Shown: one piece after another, positions 1 through 8,734 of the stretch
Layout of the letters: every line of letters begins with the position of its first letter
How positions within the stretch are numbered: position 1 is the stretch's first letter
Assembly (NCBI GenBank): GCA_017561765.1
Contig: JAFZBM010000030.1
Coordinates: 1-35,943 of the forward strand
Direction: 5' to 3'
Source: Bacteroidales bacterium
GTDB lineage: Bacteria > Bacteroidota > Bacteroidia > Bacteroidales > UBA932
Length of the DNA: 35,943 bases
Notes under the pieces: generated by a model
The model's database searches: none
Told to the model about the DNA's origin: nothing
What the model saw: only the letters and a program-made list of their open reading frames with translations
Made by a program: the position numbers and the translations under genes

Positions 1-44
1 AGGAAAGTCGCAATTGCCAGTAAGACTATAATGTATTTCTTCAT
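1..44 (-). CDS. Partial exported protein, N-terminus only
   Basis: The left edge cuts off a minus-strand gene. Its ATG is at 44-42, one base after the TAG stop of the upstream outer-membrane protein gene, so it is probably translated from the same mRNA. Fourteen codons are visible and read MKKYIIVLLAIATF, two lysines followed by a hydrophobic run. This looks like the start of a signal peptide or lipoprotein leader. Nothing can be said about function. Confidence 0.55.
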   Translation of the reverse strand, partial: MKKYIIVLLAIATF

Positions 45-45
45 T

Positions 46-1332
46 CTAAAAGATGTAATTCAAACCAAAGTATATCCCATAACGTCCGTCTTCGCGGTCG
101 AACGGCAGCCCGAACTCGGCGGACAATACAAAATTGCTGTCCACACCAATTTTAATGCCGGAACCGGCGCTGGCGTGAGGCTTGCAAGCAAGTGATTTAT
201 ACGAAGCATCCTCGAGACGGTAGGGACGGGTGATCATGCCCGCATCCAGGAATGGATTGAGAGCTATTGAAAAATCGGTATCCGCAAGCCGGAATTGCAG
301 AATACGGAAACGCAGCTCCCAGTTGCTCCATGCATATGCGTCACCAATAAGCTTGTTGCCGAGTATTCCCCTCAAGGTGTTTATTCCGCCAAGCCCGTCC
401 GCACATGCCTGGCGGACCTGGATCGTACTTATGCTTTGCTGCACGTAGAACGGCGGATTACCGAGAACTGTAGTTTGATATGCCAGATGATAGGCGAATG
501 TAAACCAGTCCGGCCCGGGGGTAATATAGTGGCGCCAGTGAACCGACGCCTTCAGGTAAGGATAACCGGTACCGAAGAAATCGGGTGAGCCGTTGAGATA
601 CAGTTCCGCCCAGAATCCCCTCGTGGGATCGGGCTCGAAATCCCTTGTATCGTACTTGACTCCTCCCAGAAACTCAACCAGCGCGCCTGAGAGCTCGTCC
701 TGATGTATTATGCCGGCTTCGGTATAGCTGCGGAAAAGGGTATTCATGGAGTCATAAGCAGCCATGTCAAGGTCTCCGGACTTGTAATGTCGCGCATTAA
801 GGGCCGCCATCCAGCCCCAATTCCCTCCCAGGCTTCCCTGGAAAGAAGCCAGGAAACGGAGCATGCGCCGCTTGTAGCAATAATATGCAATACCGTCGTT
901 GCGGTCAAGGGCGGGATTGTATTGGTTCACAGAACCGTTGAAGCCGTAGAACTGATACAGGGGATCATCCTGCCACGTGAAAGAGGTTATGAAATGCACT
1001 CCAGGGATAAGGAATGAGGATTCATACTCTCCGTGCACGAAATTCTGCCCCTTGGTATAGTGCGCAATCTCCAGATGAAAATGATGGAAATAATTCGGGA
1101 AGATAGACGGTTCGGAGCCATAATCGTACATATCCACATATCCTCCAAGCTGGAAGCCGAGGTCGGAACTGTAACTTAAAATGGGCAGCGGAAGAACGGC
1201 GATGCCCCTCTTGAATCCTTTCTGGCTGTTTACAACCTTAAGGTCGGATTCATCTAGGGGCAGAGGATCCTGCGCAAAGGCCTGAAAACCTGCGCACAAA
1301 ACCAGGATCAATATGCCGGAAGCATAGCGCAC
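46..1332 (-). CDS. POTRA-less Omp85/BamA-type outer membrane barrel protein
   Basis: This 428-aa protein begins with a Sec signal peptide of about 20 residues (cleavage likely after AFA, before QDP). The rest is rich in alternating aromatic and polar beta strands and ends in a terminal Phe (NYIF), as outer-membrane barrels do. An INTLRGILGNK segment in the C-terminal half fits the (V/L)RG lid-loop motif of the bacterial surface antigen (Omp85/TamA) family. No POTRA repeats fit between the signal peptide and the barrel, so it resembles the short barrel-only Omp85 relatives of Bacteroidetes rather than BamA. The start codon is GTG, two bases after the last base of the HerA-like gene's TAA stop; no ATG lies nearby in frame. 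Substrate or partner is unknown. The family call is an inference from motif and architecture. Confidence 0.72.
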   Translation of the reverse strand: MRYASGILILVLCAGFQAFAQDPLPLDESDLKVVNSQKGFKRGIAVLPLPILSYSSDLGFQLGGYVDMYDYGSEPSIFPNYFHHFHLEIAHYTKGQNFVHGEYESSFLIPGVHFITSFTWQDDPLYQFYGFNGSVNQYNPALDRNDGIAYYCYKRRMLRFLASFQGSLGGNWGWMAALNARHYKSGDLDMAAYDSMNTLFRSYTEAGIIHQDELSGALVEFLGGVKYDTRDFEPDPTRGFWAELYLNGSPDFFGTGYPYLKASVHWRHYITPGPDWFTFAYHLAYQTTVLGNPPFYVQQSISTIQVRQACADGLGGINTLRGILGNKLIGDAYAWSNWELRFRILQFRLADTDFSIALNPFLDAGMITRPYRLEDASYKSLACKPHASAGSGIKIGVDSNFVLSAEFGLPFDREDGRYGIYFGLNYIF

Positions 1333-1333
1333 C

Positions 1334-3013
1334 TTATTTGATGAGACTGCCGAGGATGCTTCTGGTCAGCGTACGAATCGCACTTGTGGCCGCATTTGAG
1401 ACGGCTTTTTCAGTAGCGGTCTTGCCGGTTTTCTTCTTCTTGTCATCCTTTTTGTTCTTGCCGGTTATGGCATCGGCCGCGGCGTTGCCGGCGCTGCGCG
1501 AGAGGCTGCTGACTGCAGCGCCAATGGCGGCGCCCATCACCACGGTGCCCAGTCCGGCCTTGGCGGCTTTCTTCGTCTTTGAATTCGACTGCTGTTTTTC
1601 AGCAGCCGCACGTTCCTTTTCCAAAGCCCGCTGTTCCTTTTCCAATTCCCTTAGACGACGGGATTCTTCAAGCTCGGCATTGCGCTGGTCAATCGCACGT
1701 TGCTGTTCGGCCTGGATTTCTTCGGCGCGTTTGCGGTCGGCGAGCAGGATTTCGAACGCCGATTCGCGGTCGATAACAGTGTCATATTTCCCCTTAACGG
1801 GAGAAGCGTTGCGGATATCCAGCCTCTGGCCTTCAGTAATGGCGCCGATCTGGCTTAGAGGGAAGAGTATGCGGGCACGCTCGACTATTGCAGGTGCACC
1901 TTTTTCATCAAGGAAGCTTACCAGCGCCTCTCCGGTCTCCAGCGTGGAAATAGCTTCGGCGGTCTTGAAGGCAGGGTTGGGACGGAAGGTATCGGCGGCG
2001 CTGCGCACAGCTTTCTGGTCCTTCGGCGTATAAGCCCTGAGGGCGTGCTGGATGCGGTTTCCCAATTGTCCGAGAATGGACTCGGGAATATCGGTAGGAT
2101 TTTGGGTAACGAAATAGATTCCGACGCCCTTGCTTCGGATAAGTCGTATCACCTGTTCGATCTTCTGGACAAGCGCCGGGGCGGTGTCAGTAAACAGGGT
2201 GTGAGCCTCATCGAAGAAAAACACCAGCCTGGGCAGCTCGGGATCACCGATTTCAGGCAGTCTCGCGTAGATGTCCGACATCAGCCACAGCAGGAAGGTG
2301 GAATAGAGTTTCGGATTCATCATCAGCTTGTCGGCGGCGAGAACGCTCATGACTCCCCTGCCGTTCTCTACCGCGAACAAATCCTGAATATCGAAAGACG
2401 GCTCGGCGAAGAAGCGCTCTGCACCTTCGTTTTCAAGGCCCAGCAGGGCGCGCTGGATGGCGCCAATCGTCATGGATGTCACATTTCCGTAATCAGAACG
2501 GAGTTCAGCGGCATGTTCGTCAACGTATGCCAGCATTGAACGGAGGTCCTTGAGGTCGATCAGGAGGAGGCCTTTGTCGTCGGCCACGCGGAAAATTATG
2601 TCGAGCACGCCGGACTGCACCTCGTTAAGCCCCATCAGACGGCTGAGCAACTGCGGTCCCATATTGGAAATGGTCGTTCGCATAGGATGCCCCTGCTCGC
2701 CGAAAACATCGTAGAAACGGGTGGGGTTGGGGCCGAAATTAGGATTTACAATTCCGAATTCGGCGCAGCGTTTCTCTATGAAGCCGGACATCCTGCCGGT
2801 CTGGCTGATGCCGCTCAGGTCACCTTTCATATCGGCCATGAAACAAGGCACGCCGGCCTGGCTGAAGGTTTCGGCAAGAACTTGAAGGGTAACCGTCTTT
2901 CCGGTACCCGTAGCTCCGGCGATAAGGCCGTGTCTGTTTGCCATTTTTCCCGTGATGCTTATGGGGCCGTTGGGGCCGTGTGCGACATAAAGTCCGTTGG
3001 TGGAGGTGTACAT
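1334..3013 (-). CDS. HerA/YjgR-like ATPase (DUF853 family)
   Basis: This is a 559-aa P-loop ATPase of the HerA-FtsK superfamily, DUF853 branch, strongly like E. coli YjgR over its length. A Walker A GATGTGKT lies at residues 33-40, preceded by the family-typical MANRHGLI. A Walker B LVFFFDEAH and a VTQNPTDIP segment follow mid-protein. The C-terminus is a charged coiled stretch plus a Lys-rich linker and an Ala-rich tail. The cellular role is not established; membrane or DNA pumping is assumed from the superfamily. I chose the ATG at 3013. An upstream in-frame GTG at 3031 would add six residues, but it lies inside the predicted -7 promoter box, and YjgR alignment from memory supports the shorter form. 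The outer-membrane barrel gene follows at once. Confidence 0.88.
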   Translation of the reverse strand: MYTSTNGLYVAHGPNGPISITGKMANRHGLIAGATGTGKTVTLQVLAETFSQAGVPCFMADMKGDLSGISQTGRMSGFIEKRCAEFGIVNPNFGPNPTRFYDVFGEQGHPMRTTISNMGPQLLSRLMGLNEVQSGVLDIIFRVADDKGLLLIDLKDLRSMLAYVDEHAAELRSDYGNVTSMTIGAIQRALLGLENEGAERFFAEPSFDIQDLFAVENGRGVMSVLAADKLMMNPKLYSTFLLWLMSDIYARLPEIGDPELPRLVFFFDEAHTLFTDTAPALVQKIEQVIRLIRSKGVGIYFVTQNPTDIPESILGQLGNRIQHALRAYTPKDQKAVRSAADTFRPNPAFKTAEAISTLETGEALVSFLDEKGAPAIVERARILFPLSQIGAITEGQRLDIRNASPVKGKYDTVIDRESAFEILLADRKRAEEIQAEQQRAIDQRNAELEESRRLRELEKEQRALEKERAAAEKQQSNSKTKKAAKAGLGTVVMGAAIGAAVSSLSRSAGNAAADAITGKNKKDDKKKKTGKTATEKAVSNAATSAIRTLTRSILGSLIK

Positions 3014-3018
3014 AATCG

Positions 3019-3049
3019 TTGAATTTTCCACAAATATAATCTATATTTG
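3019..3049 (+). promoter_or_regulatory. Promoter of the FAD oxidoreductase gene
   Basis: TTG at 3019-3021, a 20-bp spacer, then TATATTTG at 3042-3049 match the Bacteroidetes promoter. It overlaps the divergent promoter of the HerA-like gene. Transcription would start near 3055, so the ATG at 3071 is the first usable start. Confidence 0.6.
3031..3038 (-). promoter_or_regulatory. -7 box of the HerA-like gene promoter
   Basis: Read on the minus strand this is TATATTTG, a perfect match to the Bacteroidetes -7 element TAnnTTTG. It would start transcription near 3025, leaving a leader of about a dozen bases before the ATG at 3013. No good -33 TTTG is seen at the expected distance. Confidence 0.5.
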
Positions 3050-3070
3050 CGAAAAAACATTGCCCGTATT

Positions 3071-4924
3071 ATGAAGAATATCCGCGGAATCCTAAGCGTT
3101 CTGTTTTTCCTGACCCTCGGCGTTCAGGCATATTCACAGGAAATGCTTACCGAAAACAATTCCAAAGTAGTCAAAGACGTGACTCTCGAGGCCGATTTCA
3201 TAGTTGCAGGAGGCGGCCTGGCCGGAGTCTGCGCAGCCGTGTCGGCAGCCCGCCACGGCACATCGGTAATCCTGGTCCAGGACCGGCCGGTACTTGGAGG
3301 CAACGCTTCCAGCGAAATGCGCATGGGTATTGTGGGCGTCCTCAAGGACCAGTACCAGGAGGCCGGAATACTTGAAGAAATGCAGCTGCGCAATTTCTAC
3401 TACAATCCCCTCCAGCGCTACACTTTATGGGACGATGTCATTTATTCAACAGTAGTTAGCGAGCCTAATATCAAGCTTCTGTTGAACACTTCAGTGGAAG
3501 ACGTGGTAATGGATGGCGAACGCATAGCCGCCGTCAAGGCCTGGAACACCAACGCCTATACCCGCTATCTCATCAAAGGCAAGTTGTTCGCCGACTGCAC
3601 GGGAGACGGCATACTCCGTCTCAGCGGCGCAAAGTTCCGCCGCGGACGCGAATTCCCCGAGGAATTCAACGAGAGCTGCCTGCACGAGGGCGGAGACAGC
3701 CACACCATGGGCAACTCCCTGCTGCTTCAGCTCCGCAAAACCGATGAGGACCATCCCTTCATAGCCCCTGACTGGGCATATCATTTCACCGATGCGGACT
3801 TCGACTACACTACCGAAAAATCCACGATTCCCGGTGTAAAATTCAACTACAAGCGCATCTACAGTCCCAAGGACAACAATTTCTGGTGGATTGAATTCGG
3901 CGGTCTCTACGACACAATTTTCGATGCTCCGGACATTCAGTACGAACTCAAGCGCATAGCCTACGGGATCTGGGAATACATGAAGAACAATCCCGACGGC
4001 CGCTGCAATGGATATGAACTTGACTGGATAGGCTCCCTGCCCGGCAAGCGCGAGTCTACCCGTTTCATCGGCCCGCACATACTCACCCAGAACGACGTTC
4101 AATCCGGCGGACATTTCGAGGACGTGGTCGCGTACGGGGGCTGGAGCCTGGACGACCATGACCCCGAGGCCTTCCATAAGAAAGGCCGCATAAGCGTTGA
4201 ATACAAGTGTCCCGACTACTTCGGCATTCCTTTCGACTGCCTCTATTCCGTCAACGTGCCCAACCTGATGTTTGCAGGACGCGATATTTCCTGCACCCAC
4301 ATGGGGCTTTCGGCAACCCGTGTGATGGCGACCACCGCCCTTCTGGGCCAGGCCTGCGGGACAGGTGCCGCCGTGGCTCTTGCAAAAGGAGTCACGCCCG
4401 CGGAGGTACGTGCACAATATATCGGAGAAGTGCAGGCTATGCTTGAAGATGATGACTGCATGCTCCCCTACCGCTGGCGCAAGCCGTCCGAACTCACGAT
4501 GAGTGCAAGGACGTCCAAGGCCAACGAGGTACTGCGCAACGGCATCGACCGCCAGTGGGACGACGATGACAACGGCGTATGGGTCGAACCCGGCGACACG
4601 TCAATCGAGTATAACTGGAAGAAGCCCGTCACCGTGAGCGGTGTGCGCCTTATTTTCGACTCGATGTTCAAGATAAGGTCAAAGCGTATGCGCAAACTTG
4701 AAGCCACTACCGAGCGTGTCGAGATGCCCTGGATGATGCCCAAGGCATACCGTGTGGAAGTCAAGTCCGGATGCAAATGGAAGGTAGTTTATGAGTGTCC
4801 TCTCAACTATCTGAGGCTCAACAAGGTAAGTTTCGAGCCGGTCAAGGCCGATGCGGTCAGGGTAATCGTTACGGACACCTGGGGCGGAGGAAAAGGACAC
4901 GTTTTTGCATTTGATGTATTATAA
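3071..4924 (+). CDS. Secreted FAD-dependent oxidoreductase
   Basis: This 617-aa protein has a Sec-type signal peptide (residues 1-22, cleavage near VQAYSQ). A Rossmann dinucleotide motif VAGGGLAG (about 45-52) and a downstream LGGNASSEMRMG segment are typical of the FAD_oxidored family (pfam12831). These proteins are common in Bacteroidetes polysaccharide loci, mostly without a known substrate. The last 150 residues (VSGVRLIF, VRVIVTDTWG) look like a small beta-sandwich, possibly discoidin-like. The signal lacks a twin-arginine motif although a flavoprotein would normally fold before export. A TTG codon at 3047 could lengthen the frame by eight residues but lies in the -7 box, so ATG 3071 is preferred. 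No co-transcribed neighbour is seen; a terminator follows. Confidence 0.82.
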   Translation: MKNIRGILSVLFFLTLGVQAYSQEMLTENNSKVVKDVTLEADFIVAGGGLAGVCAAVSAARHGTSVILVQDRPVLGGNASSEMRMGIVGVLKDQYQEAGILEEMQLRNFYYNPLQRYTLWDDVIYSTVVSEPNIKLLLNTSVEDVVMDGERIAAVKAWNTNAYTRYLIKGKLFADCTGDGILRLSGAKFRRGREFPEEFNESCLHEGGDSHTMGNSLLLQLRKTDEDHPFIAPDWAYHFTDADFDYTTEKSTIPGVKFNYKRIYSPKDNNFWWIEFGGLYDTIFDAPDIQYELKRIAYGIWEYMKNNPDGRCNGYELDWIGSLPGKRESTRFIGPHILTQNDVQSGGHFEDVVAYGGWSLDDHDPEAFHKKGRISVEYKCPDYFGIPFDCLYSVNVPNLMFAGRDISCTHMGLSATRVMATTALLGQACGTGAAVALAKGVTPAEVRAQYIGEVQAMLEDDDCMLPYRWRKPSELTMSARTSKANEVLRNGIDRQWDDDDNGVWVEPGDTSIEYNWKKPVTVSGVRLIFDSMFKIRSKRMRKLEATTERVEMPWMMPKAYRVEVKSGCKWKVVYECPLNYLRLNKVSFEPVKADAVRVIVTDTWGGGKGHVFAFDVL

Positions 4925-4954
4925 AGTCCAGGCCACCTGAAACGGTCTGAATCG

Positions 4955-4984
4955 GCCCCCGGCGCTGCTGGGGGCTGTTGTTTA
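4955..4984 (+). terminator. Likely rho-independent terminator after the FAD oxidoreductase gene
   Basis: A 6-bp all-GC stem (GCCCCC at 4955-4960, GGGGGC at 4970-4975) encloses a 9-nt loop, followed by the T-rich TGTTGTTTAT. The tail is interrupted by G, so strength is uncertain. Confidence 0.6.
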
Positions 4985-5038
4985 TAAGTGTGTTGATAAC
5001 TTCTTAGCTGTAGTGGTTTTTTAGAGAATTCTATTGGC

Positions 5039-5046
5039 TAAATTTG
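5039..5046 (+). promoter_or_regulatory. -7 box of the nrdDG promoter
   Basis: TAAATTTG matches the TAnnTTTG consensus, 37 bp upstream of the nrdD ATG. The -33 region (GTTT at 5016-5019, 19 bp away) is a poor match. No clear NrdR-type operator pair was found in 4985-5083. Confidence 0.5.
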
Positions 5047-5083
5047 TCCTCCGCTAACCAATGAATTCAAAAATCACCGAATA

Positions 5084-7279
5084 ATGGAAGTACGTAAAAC
5101 CACCGGCTCGACTGAAGAGTACGACAAAGCGAAGCTGGCCCGTGGAATTCACGAGGCATACAAGAGCGCTGGTCAATATTGCGACGATGCGATCGTCGTT
5201 TCAATCATTAACAACCTTTATATTTACGACGGCATATACAGTTCCGAAATCCGCCGCCAGGTCGTAGATTCCCTGATGTCCATCAACAAGAAGGTGGCCC
5301 TCGCATACATCGAGAAATTCGATGCCGACCTGGACCTCCGCAAGAAGAGGGACTTCATCAAGGATTACATCGCCGCTACGAACGCCGCCTCCGGATCCAA
5401 GTTCGACGCTAACGCCAACGTGACCCGCAAGAACATAGTCACGCTTGGCAACGAGCTCTACAAGGAGAACAACATCAAGCAGAACCGCTACATCATGTGC
5501 GACAAGATCAAGACCCTCTACGGACGCCATCTTGCCGACCAGTACCTCAAGGACCTTGAGTCCCACGTACTGTACAAGCACGACGAGAGCGGAACTCCCG
5601 GATTCCCCTATTGTGTCGCCATCACGATGTATCCTTTCCTCATCAGCGGACTCAAGGAGCTCGGCGGCGTGTCCGTGGCACCCACCGACCTCAAGAGCTT
5701 CTGCGGGGAGTTCATCAATCTGGTATACTCCGTTTCGTCCCAGTTCATGGGTGCGGTGGCCACTCCCGAATTCCTGATGTACATGGATTACTTCATCAGG
5801 AAGGACTACGGCGACGACTACCTCGACCATCTGGACGAAATCGTTGAATTCAACGTCAAGAAACGCACTCTGGTAAAAGTGATCGACAACTATTTCCAGC
5901 AGGTCGTGCATTCGATGAACATGCCCGCCGGCAACCGCGGCTACCAGACCGTGTTCTGGAACATAGGCTACTTCGACAAGCCTTACTTCGAAGGCGTGTT
6001 CGGCGAATTCCGCTTCCCCGACGGCAGCGCTCCCAAGTGGGAGACCCTCGACTGGCTCCAGAAGCATTTCATGAACTGGTTCAACGACGAGCGCAACCAT
6101 TACATCCTCACCTTCCCGGTCGAAACCATGGCTCTCCTCACTGACGGAGGTGATGACTTCGCCGACAAGGACTACGCAGATTTCACCGCTGAAATGTGGT
6201 CAAAGGGGCACAGTTTCTTCTGCTACCTGTCCAACAGTCCCGACTCCCTGTCGAGCTGCTGCCGCCTCCGCAACTCGCTGAAGGACATGGAAGACCAGAG
6301 CCATAACCATACTACCCACCAGTACTCCATGGGTACCGCATCCGTGAGCACCGGTTCCAAGTCGGTCATGACCATCAATCTCAACCGTCTTATCCAGGAT
6401 TCAGTGCGCCGTTATTTCGCCGAGAGGCGTGGAGTGCACCTCGAAGCCGGCAAGCCGCTCAATCCGATCAGCAATTTCTACGACAAGGACGACCTATATA
6501 CCAACTTCATCTGCAAGGACATCCGTGAGATGACCGAGCGCGTGCACAAGTATCAGATCGCCTTCAACGAGATCATCAAGGACTTCCTGAAGGCAGAGAT
6601 GCTCGATGTGTACAAGGCCGGCTTCATCGACATGAAGCGCCAGTATCTCACCGTCGGTGTAAACGGTCTCACCGAGGCCGCCGAGTTCCTTGGACTGGAA
6701 GTGTCCCCCAACCCCGAGTACGGTGCATTCGTCAACTGCATCCTCGAGACCATCAACATTGCCAACCGCAAGGACAAGACTCCCGACGCCATGTTCAACA
6801 CAGAGTTCGTGCCTGCCGAGAACCTGGCGGCAAAGAACTACAAGTGGGACAAGAAGGACGGCTACTTTGTATCCTCCAAGCACAATCTCTACAGTTCATA
6901 CTTCTACAATCCCGAAGACGAGAGCGTGTCCATGATAGACAAGTTCAAGCTGCACGGAGAGGATTTCGTGAAGTATCTCGACGGCGGTTCGGCCCTCCAT
7001 ATGAACATCGCCGAGCACTTGAGCAAGGAACAGTACCGCCAGCTTCTCAAGGTTGCTGCCCACTATGGCACCAACTACTTCACATTCAACTGCCGCAACA
7101 CCGTTTGCAACGACTGCGGCTACATCAGCAAGGACACACTGGCCAAGTGCCCCAAGTGCGGAAGCGAGAACCTCGACTACCTGACCCGCGTGATAGGTTA
7201 CCTGAAGAGGGTTTCCTCTTTCGCCGAACCGCGCCAGATAGAGGCAGGCAGACGCTACTATACGCCAAAGGATGCTTAA
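5084..7279 (+). CDS. nrdD: Anaerobic ribonucleoside-triphosphate reductase (class III)
   Basis: NrdD, 731 aa, reduces ribonucleoside triphosphates to deoxynucleotides under anoxia with a glycyl radical. The N-terminal 90 residues form an ATP-cone allosteric domain (KTTGSTEEYDKAKLARGI). The active-site loop holds C392-C393 in SSCCRLRN. The C-terminus has the zinc-binding CNDC and CPKC pairs, then the glycyl-radical motif RVIGYL with Gly705. Length and layout match the family. The stop overlaps the nrdG start by 8 bp, so the radical-generating activase is made from the same mRNA. This gene indicates an anaerobic or facultatively anaerobic host cell. Confidence 0.97.
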   Translation: MEVRKTTGSTEEYDKAKLARGIHEAYKSAGQYCDDAIVVSIINNLYIYDGIYSSEIRRQVVDSLMSINKKVALAYIEKFDADLDLRKKRDFIKDYIAATNAASGSKFDANANVTRKNIVTLGNELYKENNIKQNRYIMCDKIKTLYGRHLADQYLKDLESHVLYKHDESGTPGFPYCVAITMYPFLISGLKELGGVSVAPTDLKSFCGEFINLVYSVSSQFMGAVATPEFLMYMDYFIRKDYGDDYLDHLDEIVEFNVKKRTLVKVIDNYFQQVVHSMNMPAGNRGYQTVFWNIGYFDKPYFEGVFGEFRFPDGSAPKWETLDWLQKHFMNWFNDERNHYILTFPVETMALLTDGGDDFADKDYADFTAEMWSKGHSFFCYLSNSPDSLSSCCRLRNSLKDMEDQSHNHTTHQYSMGTASVSTGSKSVMTINLNRLIQDSVRRYFAERRGVHLEAGKPLNPISNFYDKDDLYTNFICKDIREMTERVHKYQIAFNEIIKDFLKAEMLDVYKAGFIDMKRQYLTVGVNGLTEAAEFLGLEVSPNPEYGAFVNCILETINIANRKDKTPDAMFNTEFVPAENLAAKNYKWDKKDGYFVSSKHNLYSSYFYNPEDESVSMIDKFKLHGEDFVKYLDGGSALHMNIAEHLSKEQYRQLLKVAAHYGTNYFTFNCRNTVCNDCGYISKDTLAKCPKCGSENLDYLTRVIGYLKRVSSFAEPRQIEAGRRYYTPKDA

Positions 7280-7727
7280 ATACATTCCCTCGCTGACGGA
7301 CACCGTCATCGAAGAAATACCCCGCCGCGTTACCCTGGCAGTTGAAATCACCAACTGCCGGGGTAATTGCCCTGGGTGCCACTCCCCCTTCCTCCGCCGT
7401 GACATAGGAGAAGAACTTACCGAGCAGATTATCGAAGCCCTGATTGCCGACAACTTCGGTATAAACTGTTTTCTATTCCTCGGAGAGGGCAGCGACCCCG
7501 ACGCCCTGCTGCGCCTGGCGCGCCATATCAAAAGCGCACATCCCGGCATGGAAACCGCAGTGTACAGCGGCCGCGAGCACGTAGAGGACACCTTTTTCGA
7601 AGTCTTTGATTACGTAAAAGTCGGGCCTTACGTCGAATCACTGGGGCCCCTGAACAAAGACACTACCAACCAGCGTCTGTACTACCACCGTCAAGACATC
7701 ACATCCTATTTCTGGGAAAAAGTATGA
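7272..7727 (+). CDS. nrdG: Anaerobic ribonucleotide reductase activating protein
   Basis: This 151-aa radical-SAM enzyme uses S-adenosylmethionine and a [4Fe-4S] cluster to install the glycyl radical on NrdD. The cluster motif CxxxCxxC is C29-RGN-C33-PG-C36, and the LGEGSDP region fits the SAM-binding part of the small activases. It is a compact NrdG of normal length. The ATG lies inside the end of nrdD (8-bp overlap) and the stop overlaps the next gene by 4 bp (ATGA), showing tight translational coupling on both sides. Confidence 0.94.
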   Translation: MLKYIPSLTDTVIEEIPRRVTLAVEITNCRGNCPGCHSPFLRRDIGEELTEQIIEALIADNFGINCFLFLGEGSDPDALLRLARHIKSAHPGMETAVYSGREHVEDTFFEVFDYVKVGPYVESLGPLNKDTTNQRLYYHRQDITSYFWEKV

Positions 7728-8650
7728 AGATCGTTTTCCTCGATGCCGCCACCATGGGTGACGCCGACATGTCCGAAATCGCAGCCCTCGGCAAGTTCGT
7801 ATGCTATCCTTCCTCCACTGCCGGACAGGCCAGGGAGAGAGTAACCGACGCCGATGTGGCGATATTGAACAAAGTTCTGGTGAACAAAGAGTTCCTTGAC
7901 GCCGCCCCGAAGCTCAAATTGATATGTGAATCCGGCACCGGCATCAACAACATAGATACCGGACTTTGTAGCGAACGGGGCGTGATCGTGCGCAACGTTG
8001 CAGGCTATTCCACCGACTCCGTCGCCCAGACTGCATGGATGCATATCCTTGACCTTGCCGGCCTGGCCTTCCATTATAATGCCTACGTGCGCGACGGGCG
8101 ATACAGCGCCGGCTGCATCCATGTTGATGCGGACCACCCTTTCACCGAAATCGCAGGCAAAACGCTGGGCATTGTGGGCATGGGCGCGATAGGCAGCAAA
8201 GTGGCGGCGATAGGTACAGCCTTCGGGATGAATGTCATCTATTACTCCACTTCCGGAACTTCACATTGCAAGGACTACCCTTCAGTCAGCCTCGAGGAAC
8301 TGCTGCGCATATCCGACGTGATCAGCATCCATGCTCCTTACAACAAGCAGACGGCGGGCCTGATCGATTACGAAGGCCTCTGCAAGATGAAACCCACGGC
8401 ATTTCTGGTAAATACGGGGCGGGGCGGCATAGCAGTGGAAGCCGACCTGGTGCGCGCCGTCGACGAAGGACGTATTGCCGGAATAGGCATAGACGTTTAC
8501 GAGAAAGAGCCACTGCCAGTGGACCATCCTTTCCTGCACAGCAGGCATCCGGAGCGCATTCTGCTCACTCCCCACATAGCCTGGTACAGCAAAGAAGCCC
8601 GCGCCCGTCTAGCCCATGAGATGGCGGAAAACATCCGGAAAGGGTGGTAA
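7724..8650 (+). CDS. D-2-hydroxyacid dehydrogenase (NAD-dependent)
   Basis: This 308-aa protein belongs to the D-isomer specific 2-hydroxyacid dehydrogenase family. The catalytic-domain segment GTGINNID comes first; the nucleotide-binding loop GMGAIG is at 152-157. The catalytic Arg (NTGRGG), Glu (DVYEKEP) and His (LTPHIAW) all appear in the expected order. It probably interconverts a 2-oxoacid and a D-2-hydroxyacid; glycerate/hydroxypyruvate or phosphoglycerate are candidates but the substrate cannot be read from the sequence. It lacks the C-terminal ACT domain of long SerA proteins. It is coupled to nrdG by an ATGA overlap, which may reflect co-expression under anaerobic fermentation rather than a shared pathway. 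Confidence 0.9.
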   Translation: MKIVFLDAATMGDADMSEIAALGKFVCYPSSTAGQARERVTDADVAILNKVLVNKEFLDAAPKLKLICESGTGINNIDTGLCSERGVIVRNVAGYSTDSVAQTAWMHILDLAGLAFHYNAYVRDGRYSAGCIHVDADHPFTEIAGKTLGIVGMGAIGSKVAAIGTAFGMNVIYYSTSGTSHCKDYPSVSLEELLRISDVISIHAPYNKQTAGLIDYEGLCKMKPTAFLVNTGRGGIAVEADLVRAVDEGRIAGIGIDVYEKEPLPVDHPFLHSRHPERILLTPHIAWYSKEARARLAHEMAENIRKGW

Positions 8651-8671
8651 TTTTTTGATTAGCGCAAATAT

Positions 8672-8718
8672 TAAGAGCTCCGGTTGCCTGTTCAATTACT
8701 TGGCCTCCGGAGCTCTTA
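8672..8718. terminator. Bidirectional terminator between convergent operons
   Basis: A 12-bp perfect inverted repeat (TAAGAGCTCCGG at 8672-8683, CCGGAGCTCTTA at 8707-8718) flanks a 23-nt loop. Both sides are AT-rich (TTATTATC to the right; TAATATTTG on the other strand). It lies between the dehydrogenase stop and the icd stop and would serve both. Confidence 0.8.
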
Positions 8719-8734
8719 TTATCAGTATTCCGTC

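Noticed and set aside
4981-5010. DnaA-box-like TTATCAACA (minus strand) upstream of nrdD
   Set aside because: A single site with one mismatch; not enough for an origin or a regulatory claim.
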